From Marinobacter psychrophilus (GTDB lineage Bacteria > Pseudomonadota > Gammaproteobacteria > Pseudomonadales > Oleiphilaceae), in the NCBI RefSeq assembly GCF_001043175.1, contig NZ_CP011494.1, positions 2,356,001 to 2,420,000 of the forward strand: a stretch of 64,000 nt of DNA, given 5' to 3'. Numbering within the stretch: position 1 is the stretch's first letter; every line of letters begins with the position of its first letter. A program made the translations under genes and the position numbers. Shown here in pieces: positions 17,448-26,980 of the stretch. The notes under the pieces are model-generated. The model worked only from the letters and a program-made list of their open reading frames with translations. It did not search any database and was not told the origin of the DNA.

Positions 17448-18152
17448 TTACGCGACCGACAAGAACCTCTCCTGAGTGGCCTGGTCAGCTCGCAGCTCGT
17501 CACTAGTGGCCTGATGGACAACCTGCCCCTTTTCCAGAATGTAGGCTCTCTGGGAATGTTTCAGTGCGAATCGAACATTCTGGTCAGTGAATAGTATGGT
17601 CGTAGTCTGACTAAGATCGTCAATCAACTCCCCGATCTGCTGCACAATAACCGGGGCCAGCCCCTCATTGGGTTCATCCAGCAACAGCAACCGTGGCTGA
17701 GTCATCAACGAACGAGCTACCGCCAGCATTTGCTGCTGTCCGCCAGACAAAGTAGCTCCGTCTTGGTCTTCTCGCTCTCCCAGCATTTCGTATTTCTTGA
17801 GGATATTATCCACTGTCCAGTGTGTGGCACTCCCCTTGCGCTGATACGCGGCCACTTCGAGGTTGTCTCGAACGCTCAAACTGGGAAAAATTCGGCGATC
17901 CTCCGGCACATAACCAATGCCTGAACGGGCAATTCGGTGCGGCGGAAAACCCTGAATTTGCTTGCCGTTGAAGATCACCTCACCAGATCTCGGAGGCGTT
18001 AAGCCAATGATACTTTTTAGTGTTGTACTCTTTCCGGCTCCGTTCCGGCCGAGTAGACAAACAGTCTCCCCCTCTTCCAGCCGAAGAGTAACGCCCTGAA
18101 GCGCCTGGCTTTCGCCATAGAACGTCTGGATATTGCGAACATCAAGAATCAT
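17448..18152 (-). CDS. Branched-chain-amino-acid-type ABC transporter ATPase, LivF type
   Basis: 234 residues. Walker A is LLGRNGAGKSTTLKS, the signature LSGGQQQML, Walker B LLLLDEPNEGLAP and the switch region TDQNVRFALKHS, typical of LivF. It overlaps the LivG-type gene by 4 nt (ATGA). It is the last gene of an HMGF transporter run in which successive genes overlap. Family members import branched-chain amino acids, amides, urea or aromatic and short-chain acids, so the substrate is not fixed by sequence. Confidence 0.93.
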   Translation of the reverse strand: MILDVRNIQTFYGESQALQGVTLRLEEGETVCLLGRNGAGKSTTLKSIIGLTPPRSGEVIFNGKQIQGFPPHRIARSGIGYVPEDRRIFPSLSVRDNLEVAAYQRKGSATHWTVDNILKKYEMLGEREDQDGATLSGGQQQMLAVARSLMTQPRLLLLDEPNEGLAPVIVQQIGELIDDLSQTTTILFTDQNVRFALKHSQRAYILEKGQVVHQATSDELRADQATQERFLSVA

Positions 18153-18931
18153 GCGCTGGTCTCCCCGGTCACTTCGTCTTCTTCCTCACCCAAGTAGGCA
18201 CGCCGAACCTCAGGATGGATCTTCACTTCCGCTGGAGTGCCTGCAAACAACTTTTCGCCACGGTGCATGACGAGAATACGATCCGCTAAATCGAAGACCA
18301 CATCCATATCATGCTCGGTGATGAGGAACGTATAGTCGCCACTGTCTGCCAGACTTTTGATCAGTTTTGTGGTTCGTCGGGTTTCCTCCGGCGTCATCCC
18401 TGCCGTTGGCTCGTCTAGCAGAACCAATTTTGGACGCGTCGCCAGAACCATAGCTATCTCTAACAGACGCTTGTCGCCATAACTGATGACTTCGGCACGT
18501 CGATCCTTGAGGCTATCAACACCCAGGCGCTTGAGGAGTTCTTCCGCTTCCTGCTGGATGCCGGCGTTACGAGAGGCAATATTAAACAGCTTGCGACTGT
18601 GGCCGTGATAAGCCGACAACACCACTTCAACGTTCTCTTGGACCGTCATCTCAGGAAAAATGTTGTTGATCTGAAAAGAGCGTGAAATTCCCAATTTGCT
18701 AATTTTATGGGGTGGTAGGCCAGTGATGTCTTTACCGTCAAGCGTGATATTGCCCTCAGAGGGCTGCATCCGACCAGAAACCATGTTGTAAAACGTCGTC
18801 TTGCCAGCGCCGTTGGGGCCGATGATAGCCATGGTCTCCTTCCGTATGACGTCCAGATTGATGTTCGAAACCGCAGCGTTTCCGCCAAAACGTTTGGTAA
18901 GGTTTGATATGGTAAGAATTGGACTAGTCAT
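18149..18931 (-). CDS. Branched-chain-amino-acid-type ABC transporter ATPase, LivG type
   Basis: 260 residues from the ATG at 18931, which overlaps the LivM-type stop as ATGA; a longer frame to 18949 lacks such support. Walker A is IIGPNGAGKTTFYNM, Walker B LVLLDEPTAGMTPEET, and the signature is the variant ISYGDKR usual in LivG proteins. The long insertion between Walker A and signature and the C-terminal HPEVRRAYLGEEE are family features. It forms the ATPase pair with the LivF-type protein. Confidence 0.94.
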   Translation of the reverse strand: MTSPILTISNLTKRFGGNAAVSNINLDVIRKETMAIIGPNGAGKTTFYNMVSGRMQPSEGNITLDGKDITGLPPHKISKLGISRSFQINNIFPEMTVQENVEVVLSAYHGHSRKLFNIASRNAGIQQEAEELLKRLGVDSLKDRRAEVISYGDKRLLEIAMVLATRPKLVLLDEPTAGMTPEETRRTTKLIKSLADSGDYTFLITEHDMDVVFDLADRILVMHRGEKLFAGTPAEVKIHPEVRRAYLGEEEDEVTGETSA

Positions 18932-19875
18932 TTCTTTATCTCCATCCACCAGTCAAGGACGGTACCTAGTAGGCCCTTGCGGAAGAAAATAACCATTAGG
19001 GCGAGGATAATACCGAGAACAAGCATCCAGGATTCTGTAAAGCTGGTTATCCAGGTCTCCAGCAGTACAAACACCGCCGAGCCAACGAATGGTCCCAAAA
19101 AGTAGCCTGTGCCACCCAGGATAGCCATCAGTATCGGTTCTGCAGACATCGACCAATGCAGCAGTTCAGGGCTCGCAACTCGAAGGAATGGAGCAATTAG
19201 ACCACCGGCTAAACCAGCAAAAGAGCCTGCAATCACGAAGGCCACCAACCGATAAGTGCGCACATTCAGGCCGGCAAATGACACCCGCTCAGGATTCTGG
19301 CGAATAGCCCTCAGAATCATGCCGAATGAACTACTACAAACCAGATATAGCAACGCCGAGGCAATAACAACAATGGCTAGCACCACGTGATAGTAGACAG
19401 CTGGATTCGCCAGGGTCAGATCAAGCCCGAGCCCGAATGAGCCGAGGGAAAAGCCAGCTAGTCCGTCACTGCCATTGGTGACTGAGCGCCACTGGTATGC
19501 AATAGCAAAAACCATCATGCCAAAGGCAAGAGTCAACATGGCGAAATACACTTCATTCAGCCGAACGCAGAAAAAACCAATGATCAAGGCCAGTAGCGCG
19601 GAGACACCCATGGATACCAGCAGGCCGACGACGAACGGCCACTCCAGATGGATTAGCACTAGCGCCATCGCGTAGGAGCCGATACCGAAGAAGGCTGCAT
19701 GCCCGAAACTCAGCATTCCTGTATAGCCAAAAATCAGATTAAAACTGGCTGCGAACAATCCTAAAATAAGAATTTCGGTAAAAATGAAAATGTAAAAGTA
19801 AGAGGCAATCCATGGCACCGCAATCAACCCGGCAATCACCAAAGCTAGCAACGCCCATAAAATCTTGATCTTCAT
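18928..19875 (-). CDS. Branched-chain-type ABC transporter permease, LivM type
   Basis: 315 residues, strongly hydrophobic, about eight to ten membrane segments. LivM-type motifs are SFNLIFGYTGMLSFGHAAFF, RLNEVYFAMLTLAFGMM, NGSDGLAGF and the coupling loop LRAIRQNPERVSFAGLN. It overlaps both the LivH-type gene (4 nt) and the LivG-type gene (4 nt). Confidence 0.94.
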   Translation of the reverse strand: MKIKILWALLALVIAGLIAVPWIASYFYIFIFTEILILGLFAASFNLIFGYTGMLSFGHAAFFGIGSYAMALVLIHLEWPFVVGLLVSMGVSALLALIIGFFCVRLNEVYFAMLTLAFGMMVFAIAYQWRSVTNGSDGLAGFSLGSFGLGLDLTLANPAVYYHVVLAIVVIASALLYLVCSSSFGMILRAIRQNPERVSFAGLNVRTYRLVAFVIAGSFAGLAGGLIAPFLRVASPELLHWSMSAEPILMAILGGTGYFLGPFVGSAVFVLLETWITSFTESWMLVLGIILALMVIFFRKGLLGTVLDWWMEIKK

Positions 19876-20741
19876 GCCGCTGCCCCTTTGCCCATAATGC
19901 CATTAGGTTTGAACAGCAGAACCAGCGCCATTCCCAAAAATGGCAAAAGCATGTTTACCTCTGGAAAATAACGACCACCAAAGCCATGGATCAGCCCGAG
20001 AATAATGGCCCCGAGCAAGGCGCCTGGAAAGCTTCCAAGACCACCAATAACCACCACAATGAAGGATTCGATAATAATCTTGTCACCCATGCCAGGATCC
20101 AGTGCACGCATCGGTGCGGCAATTACACCGCCGACAGCCGCAAGCCAGGCGCCAAAGGCAAACACACCCGTCACCACCAGCCGGGTATTGATACACAAGA
20201 CCTCTGCCATATCGCGATCCAGCGCGGCAGCACGCATGATTCGACCGATTCGGGTCCGGTTAAACAGGAGCCAGAGGCCAGCCAGTAGCGCCAGGCCCAT
20301 AACAATCACAAACAGGCTGTATGTCGGTATGGAACTACCCATAATATCCATCGACCCGGCCAGCAGCTGAGGTGGTTGAACAACCTGAATTCCACTGCCC
20401 CAGATCATTCGCACGCTCTCGTTAATAATTAACAGAAGTGCGAAAGTGAGTAACAAACTGTCTGCTATATCTCTGGAATAGATATACCGTAATAAAAATC
20501 GGTCGATGAGAACCGCCAATATAGCCACGCCAAGCGGAGCCAATAGCAGCGCTGCCCAAAACGGCATTCCTACTATGTTGATCAGGGTAAATGCCAGGTA
20601 TGCCCCCAGCATGTAGAGCGCTCCGTGAGCAAAGTTGATGATGTTTAAAACACCAAACACGATATTCAGTCCCACTGCGATAATGAACAGCAGAAGCCCG
20701 ATATCCAGACTGTTCAGCAATGCTGATCCGATGCCAGACAT
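19872..20741 (-). CDS. Branched-chain-type ABC transporter permease, LivH type
   Basis: 289 residues, hydrophobic throughout. Motifs are GLNIVFGVLNIINFAHGALY, the coupling segment GRIMRAAALDRDMAEVLCIN, and VVIGGLGSFPGALLGAI, all typical of LivH. It is separated from the binding-protein gene by 78 bp holding a strong stem-loop, the usual place for differential expression of a periplasmic binding protein and its membrane complex. Confidence 0.94.
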   Translation of the reverse strand: MSGIGSALLNSLDIGLLLFIIAVGLNIVFGVLNIINFAHGALYMLGAYLAFTLINIVGMPFWAALLLAPLGVAILAVLIDRFLLRYIYSRDIADSLLLTFALLLIINESVRMIWGSGIQVVQPPQLLAGSMDIMGSSIPTYSLFVIVMGLALLAGLWLLFNRTRIGRIMRAAALDRDMAEVLCINTRLVVTGVFAFGAWLAAVGGVIAAPMRALDPGMGDKIIIESFIVVVIGGLGSFPGALLGAIILGLIHGFGGRYFPEVNMLLPFLGMALVLLFKPNGIMGKGAAA

Positions 20742-20770
20742 GAATTACCTCATTTCGTTAGAGCCGGTTT

Positions 20771-20795
20771 CGTGGCGCCCTGCAAGGGCGCCACG
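20771..20795. terminator. Strong stem-loop between binding-protein and LivH-type genes
   Basis: The 10-bp perfect stem CGTGGCGCCC / GGGCGCCACG has a 5-nt loop. No clear T-run follows on the minus strand, so it is more likely a processing or partial-termination element that stabilises the upstream binding-protein mRNA than a full terminator. Confidence 0.55.
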
Positions 20796-20819
20796 GCAAG
20801 CATTTTGACAACCGTTAGT

Positions 20820-22043
20820 TCAGAGCTTGCAACCGGTCTCTTCGATAGAGCGAGCCACATCCTCGCCGTTAAAAATCTGCAGATCAGTCAGTGTGCGGAT
20901 ACCGTACTCAGGATGCATCGGGCCTGAAATGCCCCAGTTCGGACCAACCATTGCCTGATTATCTCCTTTTCGGAAAGTAACCGTTCCGTTCGGGGCTTCT
21001 ATGCTCATACCACTAAGTGACTTTGCAACCGCAAGGCCATCGGTAGTGCCAGCTGTCTCCATTGCTTTTTTATAGGCATAAATCGCCGCATAGGCGCCTT
21101 CTGCGTTATAGCTAGGAGGGCCGTCGTAGGCATCGACATAAGCCTTAACGAAACGAGTATTGATGTCGTTATCATAACCATCGAACCAGTACCGAGTAGA
21201 AAGGTGTACGCTTTCTGGCATCTCGTCGCCCAGGGCCGATAGCACTTCGGTTGCTGCACCCACAGTAAAGAGCAGCTCGAGGTCTTTTTCAAAGAATCCG
21301 CGATTGTTGGCCTGGCGAACAAAGTTGACCAGGTCGCCACCCCAAACAGAGATAAGAACACCGTCGGCATCTGAATCCATCACTCGATCAATGAAGGGCG
21401 TAAAATCTTCAGCTCCAAAACGTGGGAAATTGGTCTCCGACATCAGGTTGACGTCAGGTTTGATCTGTGTGAGGTAGTTTCCGAAAAACTCCCAGGATTG
21501 GTGACCGAAAGCATAGTCAGGGCCGATAGTCGTCCAGTTAGTGGCATCAAGTTTTTCAGCCACCAGAGCAGCGGCCTTCATGTTCTGGGCAACGTTTACG
21601 CTAATACGATAGGTAAACGCATTGCACAGCTTTCCGGTTACATCGGGAGTGGCTGCATGGGTAATAATGAGTGGTTTCTGCAACTCAGGCATTGTCGGCA
21701 CCATGCCCTGGGCTACACCGGAACTATCCAGCCCTACCAAGGCGTCAACACCTTCCGAGTACACTAATTTGCGGGCTGCTTGTATGGCCACCGACGCCTT
21801 ACCCTGGCTATCTTCGTAGACCATCTCGACTTGACGGCCCAGAATTCCGCCAGAGGCGTTAATTTCATTGACCGCGAGGTTAATGCCCCTCTGGGCAAAC
21901 TCACCATAGGTCGCAGCGCTGCCAGAGAGAATGTAGATTCCCCCTATGCGAATTGGCTCCTCAGCGTAACTGGTGCTTGCGGCACCCATCGCAGTGGCTG
22001 CGGTTATCGCAACTAGGATTTTTTTTACATGTGTTTTTATCAT
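20820..22043 (-). CDS. Periplasmic substrate-binding protein, LivJ/AmiC family
   Basis: 407 residues. A signal peptide lies at about 1-27 (AITAATAMGAASTSYAEEP). The mature domain starts IRIGGIYILSGSAATYGEFA and has INASGGILGRQVEMVYEDSQ, as in family-5 (LivJ/AmiC/UrtA-like) binding proteins. It has cysteines at LCNAFTYRI and at the C-terminus (EETGCKL), possibly a disulfide. It is the first transporter gene after the acyl-CoA ligase in the minus-strand block. The ligase neighbour hints at a carboxylic acid substrate; that is inference. Confidence 0.92.
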   Translation of the reverse strand: MIKTHVKKILVAITAATAMGAASTSYAEEPIRIGGIYILSGSAATYGEFAQRGINLAVNEINASGGILGRQVEMVYEDSQGKASVAIQAARKLVYSEGVDALVGLDSSGVAQGMVPTMPELQKPLIITHAATPDVTGKLCNAFTYRISVNVAQNMKAAALVAEKLDATNWTTIGPDYAFGHQSWEFFGNYLTQIKPDVNLMSETNFPRFGAEDFTPFIDRVMDSDADGVLISVWGGDLVNFVRQANNRGFFEKDLELLFTVGAATEVLSALGDEMPESVHLSTRYWFDGYDNDINTRFVKAYVDAYDGPPSYNAEGAYAAIYAYKKAMETAGTTDGLAVAKSLSGMSIEAPNGTVTFRKGDNQAMVGPNWGISGPMHPEYGIRTLTDLQIFNGEDVARSIEETGCKL

Positions 22044-22114
22044 TGTAATGCCCTTTCATTATTGTCTTTATTTTTAATGGCTTAAAAACGTTCTACTTGC
22101 TATCGCAACCTCCT

Positions 22115-22130
22115 TCTGACCACGGTCAGA
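22115..22130. repeat. Palindrome at the acyl-CoA ligase stop
   Basis: TCTGACC-AC-GGTCAGA, perfect 7-bp arms with a 2-nt centre, overlapping the ligase stop codon (22126-22128). It may be a weak hairpin at the end of the ligase mRNA or an operator for the binding-protein gene 70 bp away. No T-run follows. Confidence 0.4.
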
Positions 22131-23748
22131 CTTGATATGGGAACAGCGAGTCCCGGAGAATGTTTTTGCGGACCTTACCAGTAGCGGTTTTCGGCAATTC
22201 ACCAAACACGACCTTCCTGGGCGCCTTGAAATGCGGCATGTGCTCTCTACAAAACGCTATGATGTCAGCGGATGTTATCTCTTCACTATTGTCAGTCAAA
22301 CTGACAAAAGCACAGGGTACCTCCCCCCACTTTTCATCGGCTATTGCCACGACAGCAGCCTCGGAAACCTGCGGGTGCCGGTAAAGCACCTCCTCAACTT
22401 CAAGGCTGGAGATGTTCTCTCCGCCAGATATAATGACATCCTTGGCCCGGTCCCGAATCTCGACGTAGTGGTCAGGGTGCATGACCGCCAGGTCGCCCGT
22501 GTGAAACCATCCATGACTAAAAGCATCGGCTGTGGCTTCCGGATTTTTCAAATAACCCTTCATCACGGTGTTTCCCCGAATACAGATCTCACCCATGGCT
22601 TTGCCATCGGCAGGCACGTATTCACCACTCACCATATCGAGAACAGCAATCTCATCCAGCCCATGTGTGGAAACGCCCTGACGGGACATTTTCAATGCTC
22701 TTTGTTCCAGGGGAAGAGCCTGCCAATCGGGCTGAGGCATGCACAATGCGGATGGACCAAATGTCTCGGTCAAACCGTAGAGGTGAGTAATCTGAAAACC
22801 GATCTCTTCCGCTTTTCGAATCACACTGCTCGGGGGTGCTGCACCACCCAAAGCGAACTGGGTCGAACGGGACAGCTTCAGCTCTTCTCGCCCGAGCTCC
22901 TGCAGCAACATATTCATGACCACCGGAGCCCCACACATATGGGTTACTCCGTACGTCTCGATATGGCGATAGATGTTCATCGAGTCCACACTCCGGAGAC
23001 ACACATGGGTTCCACCTACGGCCGTTATCGCCCAGGTGTAGGCCCAACCATTACAATGGAACATCGGAAGCGTCCACAAGAAAACCGTCTCAGGAGTCAT
23101 CTGAAACACCATGGCGTTTGTCATCGCGGCCAGAAAAGCACCACGATGGTGGTAAACCACGCCTTTTGGATTACCTGTGGTGCCCGATGTATAGTTCAGA
23201 GCAATAGCATCCCATTCGTCATTGGGGCGCTGCCAACAGGTCTCTGCACTCCCCTCTAGCAGAAAGCTTTCATAATCCTGTTGCGCAAGCCCGTCACTTT
23301 TGCCCGCTTTACTCTCGATAGAAATCAGCAGTGGCGGCACGTCTAGCCCCGAAACCGCTGCGCGCACCACATTCTCCCAGTCTGTGTCATAGAACAGTAT
23401 GCGCGCCTCACCATGTTCTAAAATAAAGGCAAGCGTTGCGGCATCCAAGCGAATATTAATCGTATTGATGACGGCACCCGCCATCGGCACGGAGTAGTGA
23501 GACTCAAGCATCTCGTGGCTATTCGGGCTTAATATGGCGACCGTATCTCCGGGATTAACGTCCCTGCGCCGCAGCGCATCACTCATCTGGCAACAGCGTC
23601 GGTATAGCTCACCATAGGAAAGCACCAGATCAACATCGATTACGGCCTGCTTATCCGGATACACGGTTGCCGAGCGCTGTAGCAACGTAAGTGGTGTCAG
23701 CGCGGAAAAATTGGCGCGTGTTCTATCAAACTTTTTGTACTTATTCAT
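22126..23748 (-). CDS. AMP-dependent acyl-CoA synthetase/ligase (fatty-acid or arylalkanoate type)
   Basis: 540-residue ANL-superfamily enzyme that adenylates a carboxylic acid and transfers it to CoA. The P-loop is YTSGTTGNPKGVVYHHRG; other motifs are TLPMFHCNGWAYTW, HLYGLTETFGP, GWFHTGDLA, DVIISGGENISSLEVEE and the catalytic C-terminal lysine in PKTATGKVRKN. The sequence resembles medium-chain or methylmercaptopropionate-type ligases (the DmdB/AlkK group), but the substrate cannot be fixed. It lies upstream of the Liv-type importer in the same orientation with a 82-bp gap, suggesting that the imported acid is activated to its CoA ester. Confidence 0.9.
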   Translation of the reverse strand: MNKYKKFDRTRANFSALTPLTLLQRSATVYPDKQAVIDVDLVLSYGELYRRCCQMSDALRRRDVNPGDTVAILSPNSHEMLESHYSVPMAGAVINTINIRLDAATLAFILEHGEARILFYDTDWENVVRAAVSGLDVPPLLISIESKAGKSDGLAQQDYESFLLEGSAETCWQRPNDEWDAIALNYTSGTTGNPKGVVYHHRGAFLAAMTNAMVFQMTPETVFLWTLPMFHCNGWAYTWAITAVGGTHVCLRSVDSMNIYRHIETYGVTHMCGAPVVMNMLLQELGREELKLSRSTQFALGGAAPPSSVIRKAEEIGFQITHLYGLTETFGPSALCMPQPDWQALPLEQRALKMSRQGVSTHGLDEIAVLDMVSGEYVPADGKAMGEICIRGNTVMKGYLKNPEATADAFSHGWFHTGDLAVMHPDHYVEIRDRAKDVIISGGENISSLEVEEVLYRHPQVSEAAVVAIADEKWGEVPCAFVSLTDNSEEITSADIIAFCREHMPHFKAPRKVVFGELPKTATGKVRKNILRDSLFPYQV

Positions 23749-24015
23749 GTTTCATCACTTCAGATAGCCCGAGCTGTTTATTCCCAAACGAGCGTCCGTT
23801 AGAGCTCGGAGCACTTCACGCAGAGCCTTGTCTCAACCATTCAGCCAACAATCGCAAATCGTCTCGCATCGGCGAGAGATATCCAGCCATTACTGACAGT
23901 AATCCCGTCGATTTTTAATCCACATCAGTCGGCTCCGGTTATCTCATAACAAACATGTCACTCAAACAACCCGAGTTTTTTAATATTCAAAGGGCCGCCC
24001 AACAAACGAGTCAGC

Positions 24016-25080
24016 TTAGACTTTGCCTGTTAGTTTCATGAATTCGCGTAAAATCGGGCCAATCTTTCCTGAATATTCGGGATCACGTTTAGAGAGTTCG
24101 TCGACTACCTCTAGCGATTTTAAGCGAAGAATTTCAACTGAATCGTTGTTCATGTAAACAATTTCGCCATTATGTTCAGTTTGAAAGTCTTTCATTCGCT
24201 GGAGATCGCGAATCATGAACATGCCAGCGGCTTCAAGGTGTGTGGCCAAAACTGCATCTTCGATCACGCGTTTGAAATCGTCTCCCAACTGATTCCAAGC
24301 TTCTAAAGAGAAAAACACCTCACTATTTTGATGCGCTGCTAGGTTGGGTTGAATGATATACTTGCTTACTTCTTGTAAGTTCATTCCCCATCCAGCGGAA
24401 ATGCCACCCCAGTGAGCGCCGTCTACAACACCTGTTTGAAGGGCCTGATAAAGCTCACCACCACTAATAGACACAGGAGCTGCACCCATTTTTTCAAAAA
24501 CTTGCGCAGAACTACCATTAGAGCGAACTTTAAAACCCTCGAAATCTTTTGGCGTTTCGAGACGTTTGTTACTATAAATTGCGGTGCCACCGTTCGAAAT
24601 TGGTCCTACCTGGTAGATACCCCTGCTTGCGTAAGCCTCACGGATAATTTTAAGAGCCCCCATATCATGTAAGAAGAATTGCATCTCCTCCATAGAATCC
24701 CAAGTACCAAAATTACCGTTTAGATGCCCTGCCGCCGGGATATCTCCAACCCAATAAGCGGGATAAATCATCGCGCCCTCCAGCGTTCCACGGCGAACGC
24801 CACGCAGTACATCTCCGGTGGAAACGATGGAGTTTGGTTGATGTGTTTCAATTTCAAGCTCACCATTAGTAGCTTCTTTAATACGACGGGCAAACCCCTC
24901 GAAAAGAGGATCGTAATACCAGTTTCCAACAGGCCAGTGGGTTTGCATTCTCCACTTGATCTTCTGTTTTGGGGAAGCGATGACAGCCGGTGCTGAAAGA
25001 CCAGTTACGGCAACAGCGGCAGCAGCCGTTGCACCAGTGGTCAGAAACGATCGGCGGTTTATGGTTTTTGTATTTTTCAT
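24016..25080 (-). CDS. TRAP transporter substrate-binding protein, DctP family
   Basis: 354 residues from the ATG at 25080 (AGAGG 6 nt upstream; the earlier ATG at 25104 lacks a site). It has a twin-arginine signal (NRRSFLTTGATAAAAVAVTG), so export by Tat is expected, as for some DctP proteins that fold or dimerise before export. The mature part (WRMQTHWPVGNWYYDPLFEG; VRSNGSSAQVFEKMGAAPV; GVVDGAHWGG) is the DctP fold that binds carboxylates through a conserved Arg. It is the last gene of the ligase-DctQ-DctM-DctP operon under the candidate sigma-54 promoter at 28676-28692. Its role is capture of an organic acid. Confidence 0.93.
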   Translation of the reverse strand: MKNTKTINRRSFLTTGATAAAAVAVTGLSAPAVIASPKQKIKWRMQTHWPVGNWYYDPLFEGFARRIKEATNGELEIETHQPNSIVSTGDVLRGVRRGTLEGAMIYPAYWVGDIPAAGHLNGNFGTWDSMEEMQFFLHDMGALKIIREAYASRGIYQVGPISNGGTAIYSNKRLETPKDFEGFKVRSNGSSAQVFEKMGAAPVSISGGELYQALQTGVVDGAHWGGISAGWGMNLQEVSKYIIQPNLAAHQNSEVFFSLEAWNQLGDDFKRVIEDAVLATHLEAAGMFMIRDLQRMKDFQTEHNGEIVYMNNDSVEILRLKSLEVVDELSKRDPEYSGKIGPILREFMKLTGKV

Positions 25081-25115
25081 GGCAACCTCTTTTAGTGCTT
25101 GCATTTATTTTAGGA

Positions 25116-26417
25116 CTACGTGAGTATTTTAACGCCTTCAGTGATAATGCTCGGAAATGCCAATAAGAAAACGCCAAACAAAATCATTATCACAACAAAA
25201 GGAAGCACGCTTTTATAAAGCTCTAGAATGGGAGTTTTTGGGCTTAACGTCTTCAGATAAAATATGTTATATCCAAACGGCGGAGAAATATATCCTACGC
25301 ACAAGTTAAGCTGGAATATAACGGCAAACCAAATTGGGTCAAAACCTAATTCAATAACAACTGGCATGAATATAGGCATGACCAACAATATAATACCAAT
25401 AGGATCGAGAAACATCCCTAAAACAAATCCAGCTATTTGCATTATTACAATCAAAAGCCAGGGGGATAACTCAAGCGACAACAGGAAAGACTGTACAAAA
25501 TTTATCCCATTGGCTGCCGAGTAAACTGATACAAATGCGCTTGCGCCAAAAATAATCCAGATAACCATGCCACTCATGGAGGCGGTTGAATAACTGACGT
25601 CTTTAATGAAACTCCAGCTAAACTCCCCGCGAACAGCAATAGCAATCAATACGGCAGCCGCACCAACCGCTGCGGCCTCTGTTGGTGTGGCCATGCCAAG
25701 AAAAATGGAAAGCAGTACAATCGCTACAATTGCAATTGGAAGAACAATAGAGCGCAAAGAGCGAATTTTCTCTATGAATGGGATACTTTCTTCCGATGCG
25801 GGGGCTTTCTCTGGCTGAAGGTTGGCGATCAAAATGACATAAGCCAGAATAACGAGCAACATTCCTATCCCAGCAATCAGCCCCCCCATAAACAATTTGC
25901 CGATCGAAAGGCCCGTAGTCATACCAATCACAATCAATGTAATCGAAGGTGGAATAAGTATTCCCAATGTGCCTGCCGCTCCAATAGTGCCTAGCACAAG
26001 CCTTTTGTCGTAATTGTGGCGTTCCATTGCTGGCATACCCACCATGCCTGTCGTCAATGTAGAAGCTGCACAGCTACCGGTCATAGCAGAAAGAAGAGAA
26101 GCAAACCCGGTTGTGCCAATCAGTAGTCCCCCGTTAAGTTTGCCAGACCACAGATAGAAGGCTCTGTAGAGATCAGAGGCAATCTTAGATTTTCCAAGTG
26201 AGACCCCCATTATCACAAACAGTGGGATGGCGGCTAAAGAAATTGACCACATACTTCCAAATGTTGCAGATAAAATAGGGAAAAGTCCGCTTGTTCCATT
26301 CATGATGACTGTAAAAATGACTGCAACTGAACCTAGAGCGAATGCAAGTGACACACCTGCAAGAATAAGAACGAGCAACAAGCCAAACATACCAGCGGTT
26401 AGCAATTCTGGAGACAT
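25116..26417 (-). CDS. TRAP transporter large permease, DctM family
   Basis: 433 residues with about 12 hydrophobic segments. DctM motifs are AAIPLFVIMGVSLGKS, SAMTGSCAASTLTTGMVGMP, IGAAGTLGILIPPS and the C-terminal QLNLCVGYISPPFGYNIFYL. It carries the sodium/substrate translocation path of a TRAP importer. It lies 4 bp after the small permease gene and 35 bp before the DctP gene. Confidence 0.95.
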   Translation of the reverse strand: MSPELLTAGMFGLLLVLILAGVSLAFALGSVAVIFTVIMNGTSGLFPILSATFGSMWSISLAAIPLFVIMGVSLGKSKIASDLYRAFYLWSGKLNGGLLIGTTGFASLLSAMTGSCAASTLTTGMVGMPAMERHNYDKRLVLGTIGAAGTLGILIPPSITLIVIGMTTGLSIGKLFMGGLIAGIGMLLVILAYVILIANLQPEKAPASEESIPFIEKIRSLRSIVLPIAIVAIVLLSIFLGMATPTEAAAVGAAAVLIAIAVRGEFSWSFIKDVSYSTASMSGMVIWIIFGASAFVSVYSAANGINFVQSFLLSLELSPWLLIVIMQIAGFVLGMFLDPIGIILLVMPIFMPVVIELGFDPIWFAVIFQLNLCVGYISPPFGYNIFYLKTLSPKTPILELYKSVLPFVVIMILFGVFLLAFPSIITEGVKILT

Positions 26418-26421
26418 GGAC

Positions 26422-26928
26422 TTACCCTTCGCTTTGTTGTTTTGGTTTGATGAATTGAAGACTGGACGTGAAAATTCCGCTTAATCCCTGAATCAGGATC
26501 AACGCTGATCCAACTAATAGCGTCAAATTAACCGGCCACATGGGGTGGCGTAAAGCGCTAGCGTCCAGCTCATTGAACATCCAAGCATCTTGAAAATAAA
26601 ACCAAGCTTCGTAGGTAAGAGCCATTGTCCATATCACAAGTGCAATATAATTAATGACATCAGCAAAGGCATTCCATCTAAGTGACCGAGTATTTAAGAA
26701 AATATCAACCCGCACATGACCCCCTTTTATAAGGGTATAAGCTCCAATTAAAATAAAATAACCAGCGAATACACGTTGTGTATAGCCTGGCGCCCACACA
26801 GAAGGAGCGTTAAAAACGTATCTGGCTATCACTTCGTAAACAACGATCGCCATGCCAATGAAGACAAAAAAACTAAATAGTTTTCCAACCGCTAGATTTA
26901 TTGCTTCGATGATTTTTATGGGGTTCAT
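26422..26928 (-). CDS. TRAP transporter small permease, DctQ family
   Basis: 168 residues from the ATG at 26928 (AGAG upstream); a longer frame starts at 26958. It has four predicted helices, with the DctQ features VYEVIARYVFNAPSVWAPGY and GAYTLIKGGHVRVDIF. It partners DctM. It follows the acyl-CoA ligase gene by about 50 bp in the same orientation. Confidence 0.92.
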   Translation of the reverse strand: MNPIKIIEAINLAVGKLFSFFVFIGMAIVVYEVIARYVFNAPSVWAPGYTQRVFAGYFILIGAYTLIKGGHVRVDIFLNTRSLRWNAFADVINYIALVIWTMALTYEAWFYFQDAWMFNELDASALRHPMWPVNLTLLVGSALILIQGLSGIFTSSLQFIKPKQQSEG

Positions 26929-26980
26929 ATTCTGCTCTATTATTTTTGTGTGGCCCATTCATGTCAGCTGTCGCTGGGGA

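Noticed and set aside
22132..23259. Plus-strand open frame of 375 codons opposite the acyl-CoA ligase
   Set aside because: It is antisense to a clearly conserved ligase; its translation (rich in His, Arg, Cys) matches no family and has no ribosome-binding site.
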